Positions 28,910 through 38,135 of a stretch of DNA of 64,000 nt are shown in pieces; the first letter of the stretch is position 1, and every line of letters begins with the position of its first letter. The stretch is from Pirellula sp. Its GTDB lineage: Bacteria; Planctomycetota; Planctomycetia; Pirellulales; Lacipirellulaceae. The notes beneath the pieces are model-generated. The model did no database searches, was not told where the DNA came from, and saw nothing but the letters and a program-made list of their open reading frames with translations. The stretch covers positions 104,290-168,289 of the forward strand of contig PNKX01000012.1 of assembly GCA_013822725.1 (NCBI GenBank), written 5' to 3'. The translations under genes were made by a program, and so were the position numbers.

Positions 28910-29677
28910 ATGACACCTCGCGTTCTTGTGCTGCGGGCTCCCGGCTCCAATTGCGACGTGGAAACGGCCTACGCTTTCGAGCAGGCTGGCGCCACGGCCG
29001 AGCGGATCCACGTCAATCGTTGGCTCGAAGCGCCGCAGCTGGCGGGCGACTTCCAGATCCTGTGCCTGCCGGGCGGGTTCAGCTACGGCGACGATCTGGG
29101 AGCTGGGCGAATCCTTGGCAACCAGTTGCGGCATCATCTCGGCGATGCGCTCGCTGCGTTTCGCGACCAGGGGAAGCTGATTCTCGGCATCTGCAACGGC
29201 TTCCAGATCCTCGTGAAGTCGGGCTTGCTCGACATCGACGACGAGCAAGGCCCCGCGGCGACGCTCAACTGGAACAAGTCGGGCCGCTTCATCGACCGCT
29301 GGGTGAACCTTCGCGTCGCCAGCGACCGCTGCGTCTTTCTCCGCGGGATCGAGCGAATGCACCTGCCGATCGCTCATGCCGAGGGGCAGTTCCTGGGACG
29401 CGATGACGCGGCGCTCGATCGGTTCGAAGACGCCGGGCAGTTGGCGCTCCGATACTCCGCTGTTGAGGGTGATGGCTGTTCACAGCCATACAACCCCAAC
29501 GGCGCCGTGCGCGATGTGGCGGGGATGTGCGACCGCTCCGGCCGCGTCCTCGGCTTGATGCCGCATCCCGAACGGTTCATCGACCGGACGCAGCACCCGC
29601 AATGGACTCGGCGGCCAAAGTTCGACGAGGGGGACGGGCTGCAGCTCTTCCGGAATGCTGTTCGGTACTTTGCTTGA
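28910..29677 (+). CDS. purQ: Phosphoribosylformylglycinamidine synthase glutaminase subunit
   Basis: A 255-residue class I glutamine amidotransferase that supplies ammonia to PurL. The N-terminal RAPGSNCD motif, the PGGFSYGDDLGAG oxyanion region, the nucleophile Cys in LGICNGFQ (about residue 96) and the His/Glu pair in MPHPERF near residue 222 are all visible. Length is slightly above the usual 225-230, with an extra WTRRPKFDEGDG segment before the end. ATG start at 28910, 120 bp after purL. Confidence 0.95.
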   Translation: MTPRVLVLRAPGSNCDVETAYAFEQAGATAERIHVNRWLEAPQLAGDFQILCLPGGFSYGDDLGAGRILGNQLRHHLGDALAAFRDQGKLILGICNGFQILVKSGLLDIDDEQGPAATLNWNKSGRFIDRWVNLRVASDRCVFLRGIERMHLPIAHAEGQFLGRDDAALDRFEDAGQLALRYSAVEGDGCSQPYNPNGAVRDVAGMCDRSGRVLGLMPHPERFIDRTQHPQWTRRPKFDEGDGLQLFRNAVRYFA

Positions 29678-29685
29678 GGACGGTT

Positions 29686-29809
29686 AGTCTCTCGCAAAGG
29701 CGCAAAGAAAACGCAAAGAAGATGAATGCGTTTGATTTTTGCGATAGAAGCTCGCGCCCGACGGCATTCTTTGCGCTCCCTTTGCGTCTTCGCGCCTTTG
29801 CGAGAGACT
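29686..29809. repeat. Intergenic inverted repeat with GCAAAG units
   Basis: Eighteen-base perfect arms (AGTCTCTCGCAAAGGCGC and its reverse complement) enclose further short units built on GCAAAG and CTTTGCG. The right arm ends in the first base of the neighbouring gene's stop codon. It probably separates the convergent purQ and zinc-ribbon genes as a two-way hairpin. Confidence 0.8.
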
Positions 29810-31242
29810 TATTCGCCCGATGCCTCGACGGGCGGCGGCATCACATCAGCGATCCACCAGCCGAGGCGGCCGATGAGGCGCATGTAGAGCAGGATCACCG
29901 CGACGGCGAGCCAGGGGATCGGGAAGAGGGCTAGCAGGTTGGCGCGTGAGAGCAGGAAGTAAGCGAGCCCTCCCGCCGCGGCCACGGCGAGCGTCGAGAC
30001 GATATAGAACGTCGCCCAGGGGATGAAGCAGCGGGCGAGGCTCGCGAAGATCCGCGGCGAGAAGATGGCAAGCATCGTTCCCTGCTCGAGTGCGGAGAGG
30101 ACGATGATGGGGAAGACGATCAGCCAGATCGCGGCGGCGAGCGCGAACCGTTGCTCGTCGGGGAGTTCCGCCGCCGCTTTCGCCGCGAGCCACCCCGGGA
30201 GGGCGCTGAGCAACGTGGCGATGATGATGAATCCCGTCTCGGCGTAGTCGAGCGACATCCACCCGGGCGGGTCGTGCAGTTCGTCGACGCCGTCGGTGCT
30301 CTGCGTGATGATCGCCACAAACAATGGGGCCGCGCTGATGAGCCAGAAGCCCGCGACGATGCAGCCGCCGGCGTAGAACGGGAGCAGGTAGAGGGCCTGG
30401 TTTCCCATCGCGTTGATCGCCGAGGCCAAGAGAAACAGTAGCCCCGTCAGCGTGATCGAGAGCATTGCCCAGCGGACCAGCACCTCCGCCGAGAAGAGCA
30501 TTGTGAAGACGCCCTGCACGACTGGGATGAGGGGGCGCCGCGGATCGCGCGCCGGCCGCAGGCGACGACCCTCGCTTGGTTGAGTCGCCTGCTGCGTCGG
30601 GGCGGGGGCGGAAGCGGGGAGATTCGCTCGCGCAGGTTGCGAGCTTGAAGCCGGCGGCTTGCTGGCGTTGGCCGGCGGCTGGTCGTCGAATGGATCGGAC
30701 TCCGGCTGACGAATGCCCGCGCGAGCGCGGGCGGCGGCGCGGCCCTCGGCTTCGCGCGTTTCGATCGACGTGTAAACGGGCGTCGGCGGCGGAACGTGCG
30801 TTTCGTCGAGCTGGTACTCGTCGCCGTCGTCGACCATCACTCGCGCTGGAGGTTTCTTCGCGGGGCGCGGCCGCGCAAGATTGCGATGGCCGCAGTCGGG
30901 GCACTTCATCAGCGTGCCGACCTGCTCGTCGGTCGCGTACATCAACGTCTGGCAGAGCTCGCAGCTGACCGGGTGCAGGTGCGCGTTGTCGAGTACGTGA
31001 ATGGCGTTTGCCGGCGCTGGTTTCGGAGCGGGGGAGGAAGGCTCCTGCCGAGCCGTCGCGGCGGTTGGCCCTGCCGGGACCTCGGATCGAACCGGCGTCG
31101 GCGTCGCGCCCAGTCGAAACGCCTTGCCGCACTCGTGGCATTGGGCCCGCTTGCCAGCGTCCTCGGCGCGAACCTGCAGCCGCCTCCCGCATCCTGGGCA
31201 CTGCACGAACCGTGGCGACGAAGGGGGAGACGGCGCCGACAT
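29809..31242 (-). CDS. Zinc-ribbon membrane protein
   Basis: About 477 residues from the ATG at 31242; the frame is open to 31401 but that extension lacks family features. An N-terminal zinc ribbon has Cys at 15, 18, 35 and 38 (CPGCGRRL and CHECGKAF). A second Cys4 site lies near residues 95-120 (CELC and CPDCGH). A Pro/Ala/Arg linker follows, then five or six membrane helices in the last 230 residues. Such proteins are common in planctomycetes and uncharacterised. The arrangement suggests a cytosolic zinc-binding head on a membrane domain. Confidence 0.83.
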   Translation of the reverse strand: MSAPSPPSSPRFVQCPGCGRRLQVRAEDAGKRAQCHECGKAFRLGATPTPVRSEVPAGPTAATARQEPSSPAPKPAPANAIHVLDNAHLHPVSCELCQTLMYATDEQVGTLMKCPDCGHRNLARPRPAKKPPARVMVDDGDEYQLDETHVPPPTPVYTSIETREAEGRAAARARAGIRQPESDPFDDQPPANASKPPASSSQPARANLPASAPAPTQQATQPSEGRRLRPARDPRRPLIPVVQGVFTMLFSAEVLVRWAMLSITLTGLLFLLASAINAMGNQALYLLPFYAGGCIVAGFWLISAAPLFVAIITQSTDGVDELHDPPGWMSLDYAETGFIIIATLLSALPGWLAAKAAAELPDEQRFALAAAIWLIVFPIIVLSALEQGTMLAIFSPRIFASLARCFIPWATFYIVSTLAVAAAGGLAYFLLSRANLLALFPIPWLAVAVILLYMRLIGRLGWWIADVMPPPVEASGE

Positions 31243-31409
31243 CGTGCCAAGCTCTCGATTTTGACCGCCGGAGGGAACTGTAGGCAACGTCGCTCCGATT
31301 GTATCAGTTTGCCGGCAAACTGCCTCATTCAGCCCCGGAGCCTCTGCCGGTATGCTTGATGCTGCGGCCTGCCAGATTTGTCTAACATACCCCCCCTTCA
31401 TAACACGCC

Positions 31410-32420
31410 ATGTGGCAATCCGTTCAAGGTCACGACGCCGTCGTCGAGCAGTTCCGCGGCACGCTCGCCGCCGGTCGACTGGCGACGACCTACCTGTTCG
31501 TCGGTCCCGAAGGGATCGGCAAGCGGGCGTTTGCGCTGCAATTGGCCAAGGCTCTCCTCTGCACGGCCAGCGATCCGACGCAACTTGAACCGTGCGGTCG
31601 CTGCGAATCGTGCGTTCTCGCCGCGGCCGGAAATCATCCGGACGTGTTGTTGATCAAACGACAAGCTGGCACGAAGTTTCTCAAGGTCGAACAGTTCATC
31701 GGCCCGCAGGAACGCCGCAATCAAGAGGGGCTGTGCCACGACATTTCGCTCCGTCCGATGCTCGGCCGCCGGCGCGTGGCGATCATCGACGACGCCGATT
31801 GGTTCACTCCTGAAAGCGCTAACTGCCTGCTGAAGACGCTCGAAGAACCGCCGCCAGGCGCTGTGATCATCCTTCTCGGCACGAGTCGCAGTCGGCAATT
31901 ACTGACAATTATATCTCGTTCTCAAGTTATTCGCTTCCAACCGCTCCCCGACGACGTGTTGAGCAGTCTCATCTTGACCGCCGGCATCGTCGACAATGCG
32001 GCGGCTGCGGAGGAACTGGCCGCGCGCAGCCACGGCAGCCTCACGCTCGCTCGGCAACTCGCGGACGCCGCGCTCTGGCAGATGCGCGACCGCTTCGCCG
32101 CGCAGTGGCTATCAGGCGAGCTTGACGCCCCGCGACTGGCGCGCGAAGTCGACGAATTCATCAATGCCGCGGGTAAGGAAGCCGACGCCCGCCGGCAGCG
32201 TTTTCGACAACTGCTCAATCTAGTGGCCGCCAAGCTGAGCGAATCGCTCCGCCAACTCGCCGCCGAGGGTCGCCCCGCCGACGCGACGCTCGCCGCCATC
32301 GATCGCTGCCTGGAGGCCGAGGAACAACTCGACCGCAACGCGAACCAATCGACACTCTTGGAATCTTGGATCGACGATCTGGCAACTTGCCAGGTGCAGG
32401 CGAAGGTGGCAGCGCGGTAG
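31410..32420 (+). CDS. holB: DNA polymerase III clamp-loader delta-prime subunit
   Basis: A 336-residue AAA+ protein of the replication clamp loader. The P-loop is FVGPEGIGKRAFA, with Lys followed by Arg in place of the usual Thr/Ser, as is often seen in the delta-prime subunit, which does not need to hydrolyse ATP. A zinc-binding cluster CGRCESC lies near residues 62-70. IIDDADWFTPESANCLLKTLEEP is the Walker B and sensor region, and IISRSQVIRF carries the arginine finger (SRC family motif with Cys replaced by Ser). ATG start at 31410, divergent from the zinc-ribbon gene. Confidence 0.9.
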   Translation: MWQSVQGHDAVVEQFRGTLAAGRLATTYLFVGPEGIGKRAFALQLAKALLCTASDPTQLEPCGRCESCVLAAAGNHPDVLLIKRQAGTKFLKVEQFIGPQERRNQEGLCHDISLRPMLGRRRVAIIDDADWFTPESANCLLKTLEEPPPGAVIILLGTSRSRQLLTIISRSQVIRFQPLPDDVLSSLILTAGIVDNAAAAEELAARSHGSLTLARQLADAALWQMRDRFAAQWLSGELDAPRLAREVDEFINAAGKEADARRQRFRQLLNLVAAKLSESLRQLAAEGRPADATLAAIDRCLEAEEQLDRNANQSTLLESWIDDLATCQVQAKVAAR

Positions 32421-32949
32421 AACCGCCGAGGACGGCGTCTGCTTCTGCGGGCAACTGTCGCGTTTGTCGCTTGAGTCGCTACATCGATTTTTGGCGACAC
32501 GACGCGACCGACCTCAACTCATTTAACCTCCTTCAGTTACGGCGTTTGATGTCGCGCGTCGTGTCGCTTCTGTCGCGACCGAATATGGGGGGTGAGCTTG
32601 ATGGCGGGGCCGCTTGGTCGCTTAAGCGGACCCGGCCGAATGGGGATGCGATGCGGCGGGAGCGCGCAGCGCCGCAGGCGCCAGGTTGCCTGTGATTGGC
32701 GGCGGCACTCGTCTGAATGGCAGCTTCGGCAACACCCTTGAATGTATACGGTTGTTCATTATCTCGCCGTGCATGGCCAAAAGCAAGCGGTAAGTCGTTC
32801 GAATCTGCGGAGAATGGGCCGTTGCAACGCCCTTGGGCAACGGCGTATGGAGCGGTCGCTCGCTACGAGCGGTCGACCTTGCGAACGAGCCAAAATGACA
32901 TAGAATTGACGAACGACCGCGGGACCGGCTTGGCCGCCCCGCCCCTTCT
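32421..32949. other. Noncoding region before tRNA-Ser
   Basis: About 530 bp without a supported gene. It contains a perfect 8-bp hairpin GCCGTTGC/GCAACGGC (about 32818-32844) and the candidate tRNA promoter listed separately. The remainder shows no coding pattern. Confidence 0.5.
32879..32906 (+). promoter_or_regulatory. Candidate tRNA-Ser promoter
   Basis: TTGCGA (32879-32884) and TAGAAT (32901-32906) are separated by 16 bp. The likely start point is about 36 bp before the mature tRNA. Confidence 0.45.
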
Positions 32950-33038
32950 GGAGAGGTGGCAGAGTGGTCGAATGCGCCGGTTTGCTAAATCGGTGACCGG
33001 GGAAACCTGGTTCGCAGGTTCGAATCCTGTCCTCTCCG
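32950..33038 (+). tRNA. tRNA-Ser (anticodon GCU)
   Basis: An 89-nt gene with acceptor stem GGAGAGG/CCTCTCC, discriminator G, D-loop GAGTGGTCGAA, anticodon loop TTGCTAA with anticodon GCT, a long class II variable arm, and T-loop GGTTCGAATCC. The long variable arm and anticodon fix it as serine. The 3' CCA is not encoded. A recombinase remnant lies 200 bp downstream, so this is a likely integration site. Confidence 0.97.
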
Positions 33039-33048
33039 CTCTGCTTCG

Positions 33049-33097
33049 AACGGCGTCTCGTAAGTGGCTGATATGCCAGATCTTACGAGACGCCGTT
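33049..33097. repeat. Perfect 16-bp inverted repeat just after tRNA-Ser
   Basis: AACGGCGTCTCGTAAG (33049-33064) and its exact reverse complement (33082-33097) flank a 17-nt spacer. It begins 11 bp after the tRNA. It may be a tRNA 3' hairpin or a recombinase arm-binding site. Confidence 0.8.
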
Positions 33098-33231
33098 AGC
33101 ATATGTCACCGTGACTGCGTCATGAACTGTGACAATTGAAGCTTATCTGCCTTCCGGGTCGCGTAGACCGCGGCTCATCTCTCAGCGTAAACGTCTCGAA
33201 CTCTCCAGGTGTGTGTAAATCTTGCCCAACG

Positions 33232-33765
33232 CTACGTTGCGTTGAGACCAGGAATTGATCCTAACTTCTGCATCTGTTGCTGCGCTTCGCGATCGTGAAG
33301 GTGATAGTAGTGCCGCACCATCCTACTATCGCGATGCCCTAGCCAATCCATCGCGGCTTGCAGTGAAACACTCGAGTTCGCGCACCAAGAGCAAAAGTAG
33401 TGTCTGAAGCTGTGTAGCCTTCCGTTTATGAATCCCGGCCCATCCGGGGGCGCTGGAAAATCTTTCGCCAGTGGCGTCAGAACTTGCTCAACGAGAATCT
33501 TACGCATGTTGCCGTCATGCAACTCACCGCCTTTAGCGGCCGCGAACACGCGACCAGTTGCTCCCTTCACACACTTTGCGTCCAGCACATTGCAAAATGT
33601 GGCATGGATGGGTATTCGCCGATCTCGGCGTCCTTTTTTGGTACGGATGGCGCGCACGTTAGCGTGACGGCTTCGACTCTCATCGCGAATGACGAGATGC
33701 CGGCGCCCCATGTCGATTGCCGACCATGTCAGTTGGGATAACTCGGAGATCCGTAAACATGATCA
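33232..33765 (-). pseudogene. Truncated tyrosine recombinase (integrase)
   Basis: Only the C-terminal catalytic half of a phage-type integrase remains. The reading frame carries [11 protein letters not shown] (with the first catalytic Arg), [14 protein letters not shown], the LHSFRHYF box (H-x-x-R) and [14 protein letters not shown] with the active-site Tyr. In frame, a TGA at 33763-33765 precedes this part and the SAM-like DNA-binding N-terminus is missing. The catalytic residues are retained, but without the N-terminal domain it should be inactive. Beside tRNA-Ser it marks the island edge. Confidence 0.85.
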
Positions 33766-33903
33766 TCCGTTTAACGCGAAGTGTCTCGCGAGTACGGCAG
33801 GTGGGGTATCTAGTCGATCGAACGCAGGATCAAAGTTCTTCGCGCTACGAATTTGCTCATCCAACACTCTTTAGATAATGATCGAAACCGCTATTGATCG
33901 ATC

Positions 33904-33919
33904 TACTAAAGTGTTAGTA
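33904..33919. promoter_or_regulatory. BlaI-type operator, copy 1
   Basis: TACTAA-AGTG-TTAGTA is a perfect 6-4-6 palindrome 83 bp before the first blaI-like gene. It resembles known BlaI operators (TAC...GTA dyads) and recurs upstream of three other units in the island. Confidence 0.7.
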
Positions 33920-34002
33920 CAACTCTGCCGACGCCCTCGACATACTGTGCTGAGCAGGCGGATCTGCTGCTAGCACTGCAGTCTCGGCAAGCGGAGGTGA
34001 GC

Positions 34003-34377
34003 ATGAAGGATCAGACTGAGACGCTGATGCTGACAGCTGCGGAAGCAGAGGTGATGAATGTCGTCTGGGATTTCTCCCCGACGTCGGTCGCCGACATCGT
34101 TGATAGATTGCCTCGCAACCTTGCATACACGACGGTTATGACGACGGTTCGCATTTTGGAGAACAAGGGCTTCGTCGAGAAGTGCGGCAAACGAGGTCGC
34201 GCTTTCATATACGAGGCTGCTATTCAACGCGACGCAGCTCAAGGTTCCATGTCCCTTGAAGTAGCGAATCGCTTATTTGGCGGTTCGCTCAAGTCCCTGA
34301 TGCTTAATCTTGTTCAGACGCAAACAATCAGCATTGCTGATTTAGAAGAGGTGAAGCGGTTAATCGCAAACCGATAG
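34003..34377 (+). CDS. BlaI/MecI-family repressor, copy 1
   Basis: A 124-residue winged-helix regulator of the BlaI/MecI/CopY family, which represses its own and neighbouring genes until cleaved by a cognate membrane protease. ATG 34003 is chosen because the paralog at 40158 begins with the same MKDQ sequence; GTG 33997 is also open. Visible parts are TAAEAEVMNVVWDFSPTSVA (helix 1-2), YTTVMTTVRILENKGFVEK (recognition helix and wing) and the C-terminal dimerisation region from about residue 70. A perfect operator-like palindrome lies upstream, so autoregulation is likely. The M56 gene follows after 21 bp. Confidence 0.9.
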   Translation: MKDQTETLMLTAAEAEVMNVVWDFSPTSVADIVDRLPRNLAYTTVMTTVRILENKGFVEKCGKRGRAFIYEAAIQRDAAQGSMSLEVANRLFGGSLKSLMLNLVQTQTISIADLEEVKRLIANR

Positions 34378-34398
34378 TGCCATTCTTGAGGCGACTAA

Positions 34399-35493
34399 AT
34401 GAATTCGCTGCAGCTCCTTCAATTTATGCTCTCGTTCGCTTTGCAAGCGACGCTAATCACACTGGCAACGTGCGCAATCGAGCGTCGTTGTGAATCCTCG
34501 ACGGCGAAGGCTCATGTCTGGACGTGCTACTACCTGTGCATGCTCTCCCTCTTCGCGGCAGGTCTCCTGCTGCCGAAAGCAAATCTTGCAAACCCATGGC
34601 TAACGTTATCAAGTCATAACCTGCTTTGGGTCGTAAGTGTTCAGGAAATAGCGGCAACGATGCTGCTCTCTATCTGGTTACTGGGCGTCGCTGTATTTTC
34701 CGTTCGGTGGGTTACCGCCTTCTTACTCGTGCACCGCTTCTTGAAGAGATGTCCTCAGGTAAGTGAAGCGGTGAAAATGAGGATGCGTACCGTCGTTGGA
34801 GAGGAATATCTAAGCCTTGAAGGACGCGGAATTGATTTCCGAATCAGTCCGGAAATTCTTGGTCCCTTTTGTTATCAATTTCATACGCCAGTGGTTTTCC
34901 TACCGCAATCAGTTGCTGGCGGGGACGTTGAGGAACTTAAGCAAGTCCTCCTTCATGAACTGACCCATCTCCAAACCCGGCACCCCTTGCAATTGTTCGT
35001 GCAGCGAATTGTTCAAACGCTGCTCTGGTTTATTCCAAATGTTTGGATGGCGGGGCGCTTGGCCAGTCTAGCTCGGGAATTTGTTTGTGATGATGCGGCA
35101 GTCGGTCGCAGCCTATCAACAGTTAGCTACCTGAAGACATTGCTGAGATTCGCGCAAAGGCAGAGTGAACATAGTCGAACAATCTTAACGATGGCTCGAT
35201 CGACTAGTGAGTTCACGGTACGAGCTCAGCGACTCGCAGCTCGTGGTACTTGCAGCAAGGAACACGCAAGCACATGGGCTAAAGCATGCGTCATTCTCGT
35301 TTCGCTGGGCGTATCGCAACTATGGTTGCCAACAAATCCACTCGACTCACCGAAGGCGTACTATTCGCCGTGGCCAACGTGGTCCGCAGCAGTACTCCAC
35401 ACCTTCGACGTTTCCGCCCAAGATTTTGATAAGTTCGACGCTCGATTGCAGGTTCACGATCTCACGCACGAGCCTTCGGCAACCGACTTGTAA
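34399..35493 (+). CDS. M56 membrane metalloprotease (BlaR1-like), copy 1
   Basis: A 364-residue integral membrane peptidase of the M56 family. Three hydrophobic helices occupy the first 120 residues. The zinc motif HELTH lies at about residue 188 in VLLHELTHLQTRHPLQLF, and the further acidic ligand is in REFVCDDAAVG. In BlaR1 a C-terminal penicillin sensor follows; here the protein ends after a fourth helix and a 55-residue tail (SPWPTWSAAVLHTFDV, then DFDKFDARLQVHDL) that is conserved in copy 2. The pairing with a BlaI gene 21 bp upstream suggests it cleaves or inactivates that repressor in response to an unknown signal. Confidence 0.88.
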   Translation: MNSLQLLQFMLSFALQATLITLATCAIERRCESSTAKAHVWTCYYLCMLSLFAAGLLLPKANLANPWLTLSSHNLLWVVSVQEIAATMLLSIWLLGVAVFSVRWVTAFLLVHRFLKRCPQVSEAVKMRMRTVVGEEYLSLEGRGIDFRISPEILGPFCYQFHTPVVFLPQSVAGGDVEELKQVLLHELTHLQTRHPLQLFVQRIVQTLLWFIPNVWMAGRLASLAREFVCDDAAVGRSLSTVSYLKTLLRFAQRQSEHSRTILTMARSTSEFTVRAQRLAARGTCSKEHASTWAKACVILVSLGVSQLWLPTNPLDSPKAYYSPWPTWSAAVLHTFDVSAQDFDKFDARLQVHDLTHEPSATDL

Positions 35494-35521
35494 GGCCGCG
35501 TCACGTTTTTTTCGCGCGAAG

Positions 35522-35537
35522 TCCTAAGAAATTAGTA
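35522..35537. promoter_or_regulatory. BlaI-type operator, copy 2
   Basis: TCCTAA-GAAA-TTAGTA, one base from the perfect palindrome, lies about 90 bp before the GT2-PMT fusion gene. The matching site before the second glycosyltransferase has the identical half-sites. Confidence 0.65.
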
Positions 35538-35625
35538 GGAATTGACCAACCTCGTCGTCACTCGACATTAGTTTCCGACATTTATTCTCACGCTTCGCTA
35601 ACACGTACACGCATGGATGCGACGT

Positions 35626-38073
35626 ATGTCTCAAGATTCGAATGGACGTTCAACACTCCCCGAACAGGCGGGCGTTTCACTTGTGTTACCTGCCTGGAAC
35701 GAGGCGGCGTCGATCGCACGTGCCGTGAACGAGGCTGTGTGCGCTTTAGCTAAGATTAGTACCCGGTACGAAATCATTGTCGTAGATGACGGAAGTAAGG
35801 ATGAAACGGCAGCTCTTGTCAGCGCAATTGCTGAATCGAACCCGGCGGTGCGTCTGATTCAGCACTCAGTTAATCGTGGATACGGCGCAGCATTGAGGAC
35901 CGGATTTCAGTCGGCGTCGTTCGAACTGGTTGCCTTCACCGACTCTGACTGTCAGTTCGATTTGACGGAGTTAGATCGATTCGTGCTTCTCTCCCGAAGT
36001 TATGACATCGTGTGTGGTTATCGAATCGATCGGAAAGACTCGCCGCTTCGGCGCCTCTATTCACGGGTCTACAATCAGCTTGTGCGTCTGTTGCTGCATA
36101 CCGGAGTCCGTGACGTCGATTGCGCTCTGAAAATGTTTCGTCGCGATACGCTATCTGCTCTAAACATTACCGAGAGCGGCTTTCTGGTTAACGCGGAAAT
36201 ACTTTCGCAAGCGAAGCGAAAAAAGCAATCGGTGGTGGAAGTGGGCGTTTCGCATCGCCCGCGCCGAGCAGGGGTGAGTACCGTATCGATTGGGCATATT
36301 CCCGTAGTGTTAGCGAGTCTACTCCGCCACTGGTGGAATCAGGTTCAGTTTCCAGCTCTGGATCCTGAACACACCAGTGTTGAAGCTGCCATTCCAGAAT
36401 CAGACGCCCACACTCGCCGCTTTCAAATTGCACAGTACCTACTATTTCTAGTTGCCGCGATTCTGCTCCTCTCAAATCTCAACTACCCACTAATTGATCG
36501 CGATGAGACGCGCTACGGCGAAATCCCTCGCGAAATGATCGAGACCAACGACTGGATCTTGCCGAAGCTGAATTTTCACCCATATTGCGACAAGCCAGTT
36601 CTCCTCTACTGGCTGTGCGCCGGAAGCTATTCGATCTTCGGAGTTTCTCCCGGAGCTGCGCGAATCGTGCCCGCACTATGCGGTATGGGGACGCTACTTA
36701 TCTCACTTTGGTTCGGCAATCGAATCTTTGGGGCGAGGGCAGGGTTCTTGGGGGGGCTAACGCTACTCCTGTCGGTTGGATTTTTGGGTGGAAGCCGCAT
36801 CCTGCTACTTGACGGTCTACTTACTTTCTTAACAACGATTTCACTCGTTGCAGCATATGAGGCGGTGCGAGCTAACCAACTGAATTGGAAGTGGTGGACT
36901 GTGGCGGCGATCGCTGCAGGGCTTGGCTTTCTAGCTAAAGGCCCAATTGCGATCGTACTTCTTGCACCGCCTCTAGCCATCCACTGTTGGCTAACCAAAT
37001 GCGCTACGCAACTGCACGTCCGGCATTGGCTCTATTTAGCTGTAATCGTCGCACTGATCAACGTTCCTTGGTTTGTCGCAGTATCACAGCGCGATCCAGC
37101 CTTTCTCACTGAATTCTTCTATCGCCACCACCTACAGCGTTTCGCGGGTGCATTTCACGCGGAACCGTTCTGGTACTTTTTGCCAATACTTTTAGTCGCC
37201 GGGTACCCCTGGACCTTTATGGCCATCCCATACGCGAGCTTTCTTCTCACACAGCGAGAATCGATTCGCGTGATCAGGTCGCGATCACTCGGTTACTTAC
37301 TGCTCTGGAGCGGGTGGTGCGTTGCCTTTTTCTCGATGTCGAGTTGCAAGCTTCCGACTTACATACTGCCGGCCGCTCCAGCGCTTGCACTGATGATCGG
37401 TCACTACCTGGACCGCGCTGTGTTCACTTCTGTCCGAGGATTTGGGATTGAGTTCTCCAAGCACTGGTCGCCCTGGCTCGCAACAATCGCGACTTGCCTT
37501 GCAGGAGTAGGCTTCATCACGTTCGGGCTTTGGAGCGGTATTGAAGAGCATACCGCTGGACTCGTGATCATTGGCGCCTGGCTGCTTCTCATGGTGGGAG
37601 CAACGCTCACGATGCGGTGCTGGCCAACGCCGCAAGTTCAGTGGTCTGTTTGCGTCGCAGCAACAACCATACTCAGCGCTGTAGTTTTGCACCGACATAT
37701 GCCTCGCTTTGCCTCGGCCGAGACGATTTTCGGAGTCGGCTCATCAATCGCGATTGGCGTGAGGGAGACGGCGCCGATAGCCACGATCGGTCACGAATGG
37801 GCATCGGTTCCGTTTGACCTTAAGCGTAATGACGTCCAGCATTTCGAAACGGGTTGTCTGAACGAATTGGCCGCATATGCGGCACAGCAGGAGCAAACGC
37901 TCTTAATCTTAAGATCCGATCAAGACGTTGACGATCTCCGAAAAATGCTTCCCCTCGATACGCATTTAGTGGAGATGACTGGCAGAGGACCGGCCAAAAT
38001 ATTAATGGCCACGACTTCGCCAAGAGAGGTCCGTATTGGCTCAAAGCCAGCCGCCCCGCAGGAAATGCGATGA
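35626..38073 (+). CDS. GT2 glycosyltransferase fused to ArnT/PMT-like membrane transferase
   Basis: About 815 residues; ATG 35626 or 35617 are both possible. The first 235 residues are a family 2 glycosyltransferase of the polyprenyl-phosphate type: SLVLPAWNEA, EIIVVDDGSKDETA, NRGYGAALRTGF, and the metal motif DSDCQFD. From about 270 there are 11 or so hydrophobic helices of the PMT/ArnT superfamily, with the acidic site DRDETRYGEIPREM and NFHPYCDKPVLLYWL as in lipid-sugar transferases. The likely job is to make a polyprenyl-phosphate sugar and then transfer it to an envelope glycolipid or protein in the same polypeptide. It is preceded by a BlaI-type operator and followed by an ICMT-like gene. 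Confidence 0.88.
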   Translation: MSQDSNGRSTLPEQAGVSLVLPAWNEAASIARAVNEAVCALAKISTRYEIIVVDDGSKDETAALVSAIAESNPAVRLIQHSVNRGYGAALRTGFQSASFELVAFTDSDCQFDLTELDRFVLLSRSYDIVCGYRIDRKDSPLRRLYSRVYNQLVRLLLHTGVRDVDCALKMFRRDTLSALNITESGFLVNAEILSQAKRKKQSVVEVGVSHRPRRAGVSTVSIGHIPVVLASLLRHWWNQVQFPALDPEHTSVEAAIPESDAHTRRFQIAQYLLFLVAAILLLSNLNYPLIDRDETRYGEIPREMIETNDWILPKLNFHPYCDKPVLLYWLCAGSYSIFGVSPGAARIVPALCGMGTLLISLWFGNRIFGARAGFLGGLTLLLSVGFLGGSRILLLDGLLTFLTTISLVAAYEAVRANQLNWKWWTVAAIAAGLGFLAKGPIAIVLLAPPLAIHCWLTKCATQLHVRHWLYLAVIVALINVPWFVAVSQRDPAFLTEFFYRHHLQRFAGAFHAEPFWYFLPILLVAGYPWTFMAIPYASFLLTQRESIRVIRSRSLGYLLLWSGWCVAFFSMSSCKLPTYILPAAPALALMIGHYLDRAVFTSVRGFGIEFSKHWSPWLATIATCLAGVGFITFGLWSGIEEHTAGLVIIGAWLLLMVGATLTMRCWPTPQVQWSVCVAATTILSAVVLHRHMPRFASAETIFGVGSSIAIGVRETAPIATIGHEWASVPFDLKRNDVQHFETGCLNELAAYAAQQEQTLLILRSDQDVDDLRKMLPLDTHLVEMTGRGPAKILMATTSPREVRIGSKPAAPQEMR

Positions 38074-38135
38074 CCTAGGCGCTGGTGGCTTCACTCCATT
38101 CCTTTACCTTATATCTTCCCTTGCGGAGCTTGTTC

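Noticed and set aside
29846..31201. 451-codon minus-strand frame, Arg-rich
   Set aside because: Same strand but another frame of the zinc-ribbon gene; the frame with intact Cys4 sites and membrane helices is the real one.
32717..33139. 140-codon plus-strand frame across tRNA-Ser
   Set aside because: It reads straight through the tRNA and shows no protein features.
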